A stretch of DNA of 64,000 nucleotides from Sphingomonas sp. HDW15A (GTDB lineage: Bacteria; Pseudomonadota; Alphaproteobacteria; Sphingomonadales; Sphingomonadaceae), in contig NZ_CP049870.1 of NCBI RefSeq assembly GCF_011301715.1, forward strand, positions 558,001 through 622,000. The letters are read 5' to 3'. Below, in pieces: positions 15,821-26,960 of this stretch; the stretch's first letter is position 1, and every line of letters starts with the position of its first letter. The notes beneath the pieces were generated by a model that had not been told where the DNA came from, made no database searches, and was given only the letters and a program-made list of their open reading frames with translations. The translations under genes and the position numbers were made by a program.

Positions 15821-16081
15821 CTAGCTTTCGATGCTCTCCGCGAGAATCGTGAGGCCCTTGTCGTTGACCTCGGCGAAGCCGCCGGAGACCTTGATGCTTT
15901 CGGGCGCCGACCCTTGCGTCTTGTATACCTTCACTTCGGCGCGCTTGAGTGTAGTCATCACAGGGGAATGGCCGGCCATGGCGCCAAACTCACCCTCTGT
16001 GCCGGGCACGACGACCATGTAGACGTCTTCTGAGCGGACAAGCCGTTCGGGGGTCACCAGTTCGAAATGAAGGTCGGCCAT
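15821..16081 (-). CDS. atpC: F1 ATP synthase subunit epsilon (short form)
   Basis: The 86-residue protein has the beta-sandwich of the epsilon subunit: [35 protein letters not shown], then [10 protein letters not shown] and '[23 protein letters not shown]'. The C-terminal helical hairpin that inhibits ATPase activity in many species is absent, as is usual in sphingomonads and some other alphaproteobacteria, which rely on the separate zeta inhibitor. It sits in the stalk and couples rotation. It is the last gene of the atpHAGD-x-C operon, one base after the small Cys protein. Confidence 0.95.
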   Translation of the reverse strand: MADLHFELVTPERLVRSEDVYMVVVPGTEGEFGAMAGHSPVMTTLKRAEVKVYKTQGSAPESIKVSGGFAEVNDKGLTILAESIES

Positions 16082-16082
16082 C

Positions 16083-16271
16083 TCAATTCTTTCCCTGGAC
16101 GGCGGAGTCGAAGGCCGCGGTCGCTTGCTCGAACTTGTCCCGGCAACCCGGGTTGCAGAAACCGACGACCTTGTCCCGATAGAGCGTCAGGCTGTCGGCC
16201 TCCACCGGGTCGCCCGACCACGGGCAGACCCGGTTGATGCAGTCATCAAGGCGGAGATTGCGGTCCGCCAT
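16083..16271 (-). CDS. Small Cys-motif protein inside the F1 operon (YHS/TRASH-like)
   Basis: A 62-residue protein between atpD and atpC. It reads [21 protein letters not shown], then [20 protein letters not shown]. The pattern of Cys followed by [10 protein letters not shown], typical of TRASH/YHS-type metal-binding modules, suggests one bound zinc, copper or iron. It lies six bases after the atpD stop and one base before atpC, so it is co-translated with the ATP synthase. In database records similar genes in sphingomonads are often labelled glutathione S-transferase, which the length and sequence do not support. Its role with ATP synthase is unknown. Confidence 0.8.
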   Translation of the reverse strand: MADRNLRLDDCINRVCPWSGDPVEADSLTLYRDKVVGFCNPGCRDKFEQATAAFDSAVQGKN

Positions 16272-16277
16272 GTCTGA

Positions 16278-17822
<1,545 letters not shown>

Positions 17823-18704
17823 TTAGAGCGCTTCGGCGCCCGAAATGATTTCAACGAGTTCGGTGGTGATCGCAGCTTGGCGCTGGCGGTTGTACTGGAT
17901 CGACAGCTTGTTGATCATGTCGCCGGCATTCCGCGTCGCATTGTCCATCGCAGTCATCTGACTGCCGTAGAAGCCTGCGGCATTCTCCAGCATCGCGCGA
18001 TACAGCTGGATAGTGATGTTCTTGGGCAGCAGCTCAGCGAGGATCTCGTCTTCGTCCGGCTCATATTCGACGGCGGCTGTCATCGCGCCCGACTTCGCTT
18101 CACCGGCTTCGACCTTGACCGGAATGATCTGGTCGATCGTCGGCTCCTGGACGAGAACCGATCGGAACGTCGAATATGCCAGGTGAGCAACGTCGAACTG
18201 GCCACTGTCGAAGCGATCGATGATGTCGTCAGCGATTTTCTGCGCCTCCTCGTACGTCGGCGCCTTCATTTCGCTGGTGTCGTGCTGACCGACGATGGCT
18301 TTTGGATAAAGCCGCTGGAACATCGGTTTGCCCTTGCGGCCGACGAAATAGAACAGGACCTTCTTGCCCTGAGCTTCAAGCCCTTCCGCTTTCTTGCGCG
18401 CGGCACGCACGACGTTGGTGTTGAAGGCACCGGCAAGGCCGCGGTCGCCGGTGGCTACGATGATCAGGTGAGTCTGATCATTACCGGTTCCGGCGAGCAA
18501 CTTTGGGCTTTGCGGGCCGGGCGTGACTCGGCTCGCAAGCGATTCCACGACATCCGCCATGCGCTCCGAATAGGGGCGGCCGGCCTCGGCATTCTGCTGG
18601 GCGCGGCGAAGCTTCGCCGCGGCGACCATTTTCATCGCCTTGGTGATCTTCTGAGTCGACTTCACCGAGCCGATTCGAAGCTTCAATGCCTTGAGGCTGG
18701 CCAT
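17823..18704 (-). CDS. atpG: F1 ATP synthase subunit gamma
   Basis: The 293-residue central-shaft subunit begins MASLKALKLRIGSVKSTQKITKAMKMVAAAKLRRAQ, the standard N-terminal helix, and ends with 'MDNATRNAGDMINKLSIQYNRQRQAAITTELVEIISGAEAL', the conserved C-terminal helix. The middle contains the GDRGLAGAFNTNVVR region. It rotates inside the alpha/beta hexamer and couples proton flow to catalysis. Length matches the family. It lies between atpA (17 bases upstream) and atpD in the same operon. Confidence 0.97.
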   Translation of the reverse strand: MASLKALKLRIGSVKSTQKITKAMKMVAAAKLRRAQQNAEAGRPYSERMADVVESLASRVTPGPQSPKLLAGTGNDQTHLIIVATGDRGLAGAFNTNVVRAARKKAEGLEAQGKKVLFYFVGRKGKPMFQRLYPKAIVGQHDTSEMKAPTYEEAQKIADDIIDRFDSGQFDVAHLAYSTFRSVLVQEPTIDQIIPVKVEAGEAKSGAMTAAVEYEPDEDEILAELLPKNITIQLYRAMLENAAGFYGSQMTAMDNATRNAGDMINKLSIQYNRQRQAAITTELVEIISGAEAL

Positions 18705-18720
18705 TGCGCGCTACCGACCT

Positions 18721-20842
<2,122 letters not shown>

Positions 20843-21030
20843 GCGCCGATTGCTCCAGACAGAGAGTGTTGGCCCATGTTTTCGATGGATGCAGCGATAG
20901 AAAATCACGCGCCCGCCATGGGTTGGCGCGCCACTAGCAGGGGGTAGTAGCGGATGCAAGGCGGGTAATTACTGGTTTGAAAGCAAGGCGCGGGAAGCGC
21001 CAGCCCGACGACGTCGGGTAGGCCGGATCC

Positions 21031-21495
21031 ATGACCTACCGAATCAAAGGCCTGGAGCCCGCCACCTTCTCTCCCCTGTTCGAACTTGGCGATGCCGAGC
21101 TGGAAGACATGGGTATGACCCGCATGCGTGTGGACAATCCCAACTTTCCCTGCCGCGTGTCGCTTCGTGACGCCGACATTGGCGACGAAGTGATTCTTTT
21201 GAATCACGTCAGCCACGAGGGCAACAATCCCTATCGCGCAAGTCACGCAATTTTCATCAGCAAGTCCGCGACCGAGGCGGCCGACTACGTTGACAGCATC
21301 CCGCCAGCCCTCGATCGCCGGATACTTTCGCTTCGGGCATTCGACGGCGAGGGCATGATGATCGACGCCGCGATCGTGCAGCCGGGAGAGGCGGATCCGG
21401 CGATCCGCCGGATGCTCGGCAATTCGAAGGTCGATCATATCGACGCCCACAATGCTATTCGCGGCTGCTTTGCCGCACGCATCGACAGGAACTAA
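21031..21495 (+). CDS. DUF1203 family protein
   Basis: The 154-residue soluble protein has the DUF1203 pattern: MTYRIKGLEPATFSPLFEL, then 'NPNFPCRVSLRDADIGDEVILLNHVSHEGNNPYRASHAIF' (with Cys and His residues that may bind metal), DRRILSLRAFDGEGMMIDAAIV and the end HIDAHNAIRGCFAARI. The family is widespread in proteobacteria with no established function. It is divergent from the atp operon and stands two bases before ada on the same strand, so the two may be co-transcribed. Confidence 0.9.
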   Translation: MTYRIKGLEPATFSPLFELGDAELEDMGMTRMRVDNPNFPCRVSLRDADIGDEVILLNHVSHEGNNPYRASHAIFISKSATEAADYVDSIPPALDRRILSLRAFDGEGMMIDAAIVQPGEADPAIRRMLGNSKVDHIDAHNAIRGCFAARIDRN

Positions 21496-21497
21496 AG

Positions 21498-22583
21498 ATG
21501 ACGACCGCTTGTGCTATGCTTGAGCCAATGCCGACCATCGACCTCGAAGCCGCCTGGGCGGCCTTCGAGCGGCGCGACCGCCGCTGGGACGGGCGAGTCA
21601 TTGGCGCGGTCAAGACCACCGGCATCTATTGCAAGCCGAGCTGCCCGGCACGCCGGCCGAAGCGCGAGCATGTCGAATTCTTCGCAGGGAGCGACGAGGC
21701 CCGGGCTGCTGGCTACCGAGCCTGCCTGCGCTGCAAGCCGGATGAGGTCGGCCGCGATCGCGAGGCGATTGGCCGCGCGATCGAACTGATCAATCAAGCG
21801 GAAGACATTCCCAGGCTCGAACAGCTGGCGGCGGCAGTCGGTTACGCGCCGCATCACTTTCAACGGATTTTCACCCGCGAGATCGGCGTGTCCCCCGCGG
21901 CCTATGCCCGGGGCCTGCGCGCCGAACGCGCCGCAAGCGCCCTCAACGAAAACGGGACGGTGACCGAAGCCATTTACGATTCCGGTTATTCTGCGCCGAG
22001 CCGCTTTTATGCCGACGCCAAGGATCGTCTCGGAATGACCCCCTCGGCATGGCGCGATGGCGGTCGGGGGGAGACGATCCGTTATGCTTTTCTCGACACT
22101 CCACTCGGAAGGATGCTGGTTGCCGCTACAAACAAGGGGATCTGCCGGCTGACCTTCGATGAGGATCTGGCTGCGCTGAAGCTGCGGTTCCCGAATGCAA
22201 CTATTCTCCCGGCGGATACGGCCATGGCGTCCCTGATATCCGGGGTGATGAGCGCGATTGAAACACCCACCGCGGTCCACGACTTGCCGATCGACGTTGT
22301 CGGGACTGGCTTTCAGGAACGGGTCTGGGCCGAGCTTCGCAAGATTCCGCCGGGCGAAACGCGCAGTTATGCAGACATCGCTGCGGCCGTTGGCGATCCC
22401 AAGGCGACGCGCGCCGTCGGCACGGCCAATGGATCGAACCCCGTCGCCGTGCTCGTGCCCTGTCATCGCGTGATCCGTTCGGACGGCAGCCTCGGGGGCT
22501 ATGCCGGCGGGCTGGAGCGCAAGCGCAAGCTGCTGGCGGCGGAAGGCGCGACCTGGAAGGAACAGGCCGCGTTCGACCTTTAG
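21498..22583 (+). CDS. ada: Bifunctional regulator/O6-methylguanine-DNA methyltransferase Ada
   Basis: The 361-residue protein has all three Ada parts. The N-terminal zinc domain has GIYCKPSCPARRPK and YRACLRCKPDE, the four Cys that take up the phosphotriester methyl group. The AraC-type helix-turn-helix (about 95-180) includes YAPHHFQRIFTREIGVSPAAYARG. The C-terminal methyltransferase has the active site PCHRVIRSDGSLGGYAGG. Ada repairs alkylated DNA and, once methylated, activates its regulon. A start at 21498 is supported by AGGA seven bases before it; 21528 is the alternative. The last four bases overlap the convergent gene's stop. Confidence 0.95.
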   Translation: MTTACAMLEPMPTIDLEAAWAAFERRDRRWDGRVIGAVKTTGIYCKPSCPARRPKREHVEFFAGSDEARAAGYRACLRCKPDEVGRDREAIGRAIELINQAEDIPRLEQLAAAVGYAPHHFQRIFTREIGVSPAAYARGLRAERAASALNENGTVTEAIYDSGYSAPSRFYADAKDRLGMTPSAWRDGGRGETIRYAFLDTPLGRMLVAATNKGICRLTFDEDLAALKLRFPNATILPADTAMASLISGVMSAIETPTAVHDLPIDVVGTGFQERVWAELRKIPPGETRSYADIAAAVGDPKATRAVGTANGSNPVAVLVPCHRVIRSDGSLGGYAGGLERKRKLLAAEGATWKEQAAFDL

Positions 22584-24130
22584 TTCGTGTCTTCGTCGCG
22601 CTTGGGGAAAAGTTCCTTTTGCGCCAACGCAAGTGCCTCCTGACCCTGACCTTTTTCGATCAGGTTCAACACCTTGAGCGCGTCATTCTGCCGTGTCTGT
22701 CCGGCGTGAGGAAGATAAGCGATCGGCTTCAGCGCATCCGCCGCCGCCTTCAGATTATTCTGCCGAAGGTGCTCGGCGACCAGCTGGATAGCGGGGTAAG
22801 TGTCCCGTGGCGCGAGCACCGTGGCATAGTGGAGCCCGTCAATCGCCGACTTCGGCGCAGCAACGTTCGCCGCGCGATAGCTCCGGTAGTAAAGGTAGAG
22901 CGGCTCCGGATCTTCAGGGTCGATCTTGTTCGCGGCCACGAACTGCTTGCGCGCCTCGCTAAAGAGCGTGGCGTCGTTGGCCTTCTTGGCCTTCGCGAGC
23001 AGGGCCCGGCCTTTGTAGATCAACCCTTCGGTGCTCTTCGGATCGATCTTCAGCACTGCCTCGGCCGCAGCGATGCTCTCGTCGAAATTCTTGGCGTCGA
23101 ACTCCGCTTCGGCCAATGTCCGCAAGACCAGCGCGTCGTCCGGGTAGCGCTTGGCGGCATCACGAACCTTGCCGAGCACCGAGCTTACCGAGACCGACGC
23201 ATAGCCGGTCTTCGACTGAATCCGGTACGGCATCACGGCCTGTGCGCCCGGCGACAGGCGGGTGATCGTGACCGGCGGCACATTGAGTTTAGAAGAGTCG
23301 ATCCTAAGGAAGGGCAGGTCCTTGCGCTTGATGTAACCGCGCAACTCGCTCTCTAGCTGACCCAGGTCGCCAAAGGCTGCGCGCGCCGCGTCGAGCGCGT
23401 TCTGTCCCTGCTCGATACCGGCGACATATCTTTCGACCTGACCTTTGCGGGACGGTTCGAATGCAAGATAATGATTGAGCAGCCAGCCCTGGGCATAATT
23501 CTGGATCCAGTAACCGGCAGAGCCGAGCCGAAAGGCATTGCCCTCCATAAGGTCACCAATCGGCGCCCAGCGCTCGTTTACGAGCTGCTCAGCGCGCATC
23601 ATCGCCGGTGCTCCGATCCCCACTGAGCCATCCTTGCCGAAAACGGGATTTCCGAGGAACTCCGCGAAACCCTCCGTCAGCCAGGCCGGCATCGGCTTTT
23701 GCGTGCTCTGGAGCTGCAGGTGGTGAGTATATTCATGGAAGAACACCACCTCCGGATCGATCCGGTCGGTTCGGCCATTCAACAACCGTATCTTGAGCGG
23801 AGTGACAATGAACGGACCGCTCACCAGCCCCTGGTAATAGCCGCCAATTCCCGCCTCGGCGTCGCCGTACAGTCGATTGACCTCGAGCATGCTGGGGACG
23901 ACGAATACCTGCACGCGATTTCCATCGCCGACGACCGGGTCGGGCTGGCGCCGGATAAGCCGCGCGGCAGCGTCGAACTTCTCGAGACGCGTCGCGTAAT
24001 CGCGCAACTGTCCCTCAGGCATGTCGCCGTAGATAATGAAGTGCTTCGACGTCGCCTGATGCCACTCAGCTGCGGCCGACACCGAGAACAGCGCCGACCC
24101 AGCGGCCAGCGCCAAAACGATTTTCCCCAT
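22580..24130 (-). CDS. Secreted HExxH/TPR protein, copy 1
   Basis: A 516-residue protein from the ATG at 24130 (GGAG eight bases upstream). It has a signal peptide (GKIVLALAAGSALFSVSAAA), a domain starting with EWHQATSKHFIIYGD and a zinc-metallopeptidase-like motif FFHEYTHHLQL followed by WLTEGFAEFLG, which gives HExxH plus a downstream Glu as third ligand. From about residue 330 there are tetratricopeptide-like repeats. This order matches bacterial DUF1570/peptidase-MA-like proteins. It probably acts in the periplasm; whether it is an active protease is unproven. It is a paralogue of the next gene on the same strand, 90 bases away. The final stop overlaps ada by four bases. Confidence 0.85.
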   Translation of the reverse strand: MGKIVLALAAGSALFSVSAAAEWHQATSKHFIIYGDMPEGQLRDYATRLEKFDAAARLIRRQPDPVVGDGNRVQVFVVPSMLEVNRLYGDAEAGIGGYYQGLVSGPFIVTPLKIRLLNGRTDRIDPEVVFFHEYTHHLQLQSTQKPMPAWLTEGFAEFLGNPVFGKDGSVGIGAPAMMRAEQLVNERWAPIGDLMEGNAFRLGSAGYWIQNYAQGWLLNHYLAFEPSRKGQVERYVAGIEQGQNALDAARAAFGDLGQLESELRGYIKRKDLPFLRIDSSKLNVPPVTITRLSPGAQAVMPYRIQSKTGYASVSVSSVLGKVRDAAKRYPDDALVLRTLAEAEFDAKNFDESIAAAEAVLKIDPKSTEGLIYKGRALLAKAKKANDATLFSEARKQFVAANKIDPEDPEPLYLYYRSYRAANVAAPKSAIDGLHYATVLAPRDTYPAIQLVAEHLRQNNLKAAADALKPIAYLPHAGQTRQNDALKVLNLIEKGQGQEALALAQKELFPKRDEDTN

Positions 24131-24220
24131 TACGCTAACTCCCCCGAATAGTTGCAGGAGAGTAGCGCTCGTCATTCTTCCTGCAAAGTCCTGTTTTAAA
24201 TTGAAATTATTGCAAGAGCC

Positions 24221-25684
24221 TCAGTTTTGGCCACTGGCTGTACCGATACGCTGCAGCAATTCCTGCGCTTCGTCGGCCAGCTTGCCGCCGTGCGGACTAT
24301 AGGCGACCGGAATCAGCATGCGGCGGGCTTGGCCAACCTTGCCGTCGACGAGATACTGGCGCGCCGACTGAAGTCTTAGTCCCAAGTCGTGCGGTGCGAG
24401 TTCTGCCGAGTAATGCAGTGCTGCGATAGCGTTGGCCGTGGGCCGTGCGCCGCTGCCAGTGAAGGTGCGGTAATAATAAAAGAGCGGCTCGGGATTTTCA
24501 GGATCGAGCCGGTTCGCACGATTGAACCAGCCACGGGCATTCGCGAAGGACACGCCTGTTGAACCGGCCTCGGCCTGGGACAACAGCGCTCGCCCTTTCC
24601 ATATGTGAGCCTCGGCGGACTGAGGCTGGAGCGCGATAGCCTTGTCGGCGGCGGCCTCCGCAGCCTTGAAGTTTCGCGCGTCCCATTCCGCCTCGGCAAG
24701 GGTCATCATGACGAGCGGGTCGTCTGGATGCACCGCGGCTAGCGCCCGTGCAGCAGCGGCATTGTCGGCGGCACTGCCTTCCGTGCGGCTTTGAAGGCGC
24801 ATGTAAAGGGGCATCGCCGCGTTAGCGCCCTCGCCAAGACGTTCGATTTGGACCTCGGAAGCTTTGATCTCGCTTGCTGGCAGGTTGAGATACGGAAACT
24901 TCTCGTCGCGCAGGTAGTGCGTGAGATCTTGTTCGAGATCTCGAAGATTGCCAAAGGCGATCCGCGCCGCATCAATAGATGACCGTCCGCGCGCAAACTC
25001 CGCAAGATAAATTTCGAGTTGCCCCCGTCGCTTCGGTTCGAAGGTCAGATAATGGGTAAGCAGCCAGCCCTGGGCGTAGAATGCCATCTGATCGAAGCCG
25101 CCGCCGATCTCGCCACTTAGCAAGCTCGTCAACGGCATTGTCGCGATCTTATGCCTGAAAGTCCCTTTCCGGTGAGCGGCCGCTTCCCCAATGCCGACCG
25201 AACCATCGGGTTCGATGTTCGCGGTGGAATAGAATTCGGCGAAACCCTCGACCAACCATCTGGGAATCGGTGTCGCCAGGTCAGCGAACATCAAATGGTG
25301 GGCATATTCGTGTTGAAACACGACGTCCGGCTGCAGACTGCCATTGGTCGCGCGTGGAACCACTGCTATCGAACCGCTCACGCGGGGCAGGTAGAAGCCG
25401 GCAACATTCCTACCTCCGCCACGCTTCAGTTTTTCGACCTGCACATTGTTTCGGACGACGAATACCGTCAGGCGGTTTCCGTCCCCAACCGGCGGATCTT
25501 TCATCTTGCGTAATACCCGAACAGCAGAATCAAATCGCTCGAGCTTGTTGGCAAAGGCCCTGAGATTCTCAGGTTCCTCTTCCGAATAAATGATGAAATG
25601 GCGGGACGACGCTTTGTGCCAGGCGGCCGAGGCGGGGGACAGAGATAGGACTGCGACTGCGGCTGTCAGGATAATACGCAACAT
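24221..25684 (-). CDS. Secreted HExxH/TPR protein, copy 2
   Basis: A 487-residue protein from the ATG at 25684 (AGGGAG eight bases upstream; the frame to 25999 is a non-coding extension). It is a close relative of copy 1: signal peptide MLRIILTAAVAVLSLSPASA, AWHKASSRHFIIYSEEEPE, then VFQHEYAHHLMF and WLVEGFAEFYS, giving HExxH and the distal Glu, and C-terminal tetratricopeptide-like repeats with DPLVMMTLAEAEWDARNF. The two copies arose by tandem duplication and share an operon. Similar function in the periplasm is likely. Its stop ends 35 bases after the TTAGT-rich spacer upstream of copy 1. Confidence 0.85.
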   Translation of the reverse strand: MLRIILTAAVAVLSLSPASAAWHKASSRHFIIYSEEEPENLRAFANKLERFDSAVRVLRKMKDPPVGDGNRLTVFVVRNNVQVEKLKRGGGRNVAGFYLPRVSGSIAVVPRATNGSLQPDVVFQHEYAHHLMFADLATPIPRWLVEGFAEFYSTANIEPDGSVGIGEAAAHRKGTFRHKIATMPLTSLLSGEIGGGFDQMAFYAQGWLLTHYLTFEPKRRGQLEIYLAEFARGRSSIDAARIAFGNLRDLEQDLTHYLRDEKFPYLNLPASEIKASEVQIERLGEGANAAMPLYMRLQSRTEGSAADNAAAARALAAVHPDDPLVMMTLAEAEWDARNFKAAEAAADKAIALQPQSAEAHIWKGRALLSQAEAGSTGVSFANARGWFNRANRLDPENPEPLFYYYRTFTGSGARPTANAIAALHYSAELAPHDLGLRLQSARQYLVDGKVGQARRMLIPVAYSPHGGKLADEAQELLQRIGTASGQN

Positions 25685-25766
25685 GTGAATAACTCCCTGA
25701 GAGCCAAGGATTAGCAAAGGCCGCGGCAGTTTCAATCGGGGGCGCGGTGGGTTAGCCCAGTCCTGC

Positions 25767-26960
25767 ATGGAGGCTTTGCAAGATGACAGGCCGCGATTGG
25801 TCGGCCGATTATCCCGGGCGCTGGAATGGGCTTGGAAGCGGGGAGTTGCGACGCGGCCTGTCCTTGAAACGGACGCCATCGTCGAGGCGGCCGCCAGCCG
25901 CGGCTGGGGCCGCCCACAAGACGGGGAGTGGCGTGAGCGGCTCAACATCCTGTGCCGGTCGCTTCGATTGGAAGCAGATCTCAACAGCTTCGGCCACACG
26001 GTCGCCTACGGACAGCTCGTCAAGCTGGTAGCGGCCCGGGCACGCGCTGGCCGATGGCGTAGAGCACATCCTCAAATTGCCGCGACGCCAGTCGCTCAGC
26101 CCCTGATAATCGTCGGCCAGATGCGATCCGGTACAACTCGAATCCACAGGCTCCTCGCCTGCGATCCTCATTTCGCGGTCAATCGATTCTACCACCAGCT
26201 CGACCCTGTCCCGCCTCTCGGCTCAATCGATCCGCGTTCGACCCGCGCGGTACTCGCCGGGGCCTTGCTTCGCGCTATCGATCCCGCCTTGGCATCGGTC
26301 CATCCGACTGGACCCAACCAGCCGGAAGAAGACTTCGGTCTGCAGGCCTTTTCGATATGGGGCGCACAGTTTGAAGGCCAATGCCGAATCCCGTCTTTTG
26401 CGACGTTTGTCGAAAGCGCGGACCCTACCGACGCCTATCGGGAATATCGAAACCTGCTTCAGCTTCATGCCTACGCGGATGGGGCGGATTCGTGTCGCAC
26501 CTGGCTCCTTAAAGCCCCGCAATTCGCCCAGGATCTCGACGCAGTGCTCGAAGCGTTTCCCGACGCTAGGCTGGTTGTCCTGAGGCGCGACCCCGCCGAG
26601 GTGGTGGCATCGTCGGCAAGCTTGGCCTGGCACCACGCCAGGTTGTTGTCCGACAGCGTCACGAGGGAAGAGGTCGGCCGCGAATGGCTGCGCAAGACAA
26701 GGCTTCGCTCGGAACGGATGGAAGACACTCTGCGCCGCCTTCCCGACACCCCTCGGGTCGAGCTCGATTACGAGGAGGTTTCGCACGACTGGCGAAGTTC
26801 GATGGCCAGGATCTACGCCCTGTTGGGTCGACCGCTGGAAGGACCTGTCGAGCGAAGAATGAGCCGTTTCCTCGATCGCTCTGTCGGTCATCGCAGGCAT
26901 CGCTACCGCGCCGCCGATTTCGGCCTTAGCGAAGGGCAAATCGCGGAAGCGTTCGCCTAG
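25767..26960 (+). CDS. Sulfotransferase family protein
   Basis: The 397-residue protein has the sulfotransferase fold after about 110 N-terminal residues. The PAPS 5'-phosphosulfate loop is LIIVGQMRSGTTRIHRLLA, and the 3'-phosphate loop is LVVLRRDPAEVVASSASLAWHH. A catalytic-region ' TWLLKAPQFAQDLDAVLEAFPDA' lies between them. It transfers a sulfuryl group from PAPS to an unknown acceptor. Bacterial members of this type are often found with surface or lipid biosynthesis genes. It is divergent from the HExxH/TPR pair and overlaps priA by four bases at its 3' end. Confidence 0.85.
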   Translation: MEALQDDRPRLVGRLSRALEWAWKRGVATRPVLETDAIVEAAASRGWGRPQDGEWRERLNILCRSLRLEADLNSFGHTVAYGQLVKLVAARARAGRWRRAHPQIAATPVAQPLIIVGQMRSGTTRIHRLLACDPHFAVNRFYHQLDPVPPLGSIDPRSTRAVLAGALLRAIDPALASVHPTGPNQPEEDFGLQAFSIWGAQFEGQCRIPSFATFVESADPTDAYREYRNLLQLHAYADGADSCRTWLLKAPQFAQDLDAVLEAFPDARLVVLRRDPAEVVASSASLAWHHARLLSDSVTREEVGREWLRKTRLRSERMEDTLRRLPDTPRVELDYEEVSHDWRSSMARIYALLGRPLEGPVERRMSRFLDRSVGHRRHRYRAADFGLSEGQIAEAFA

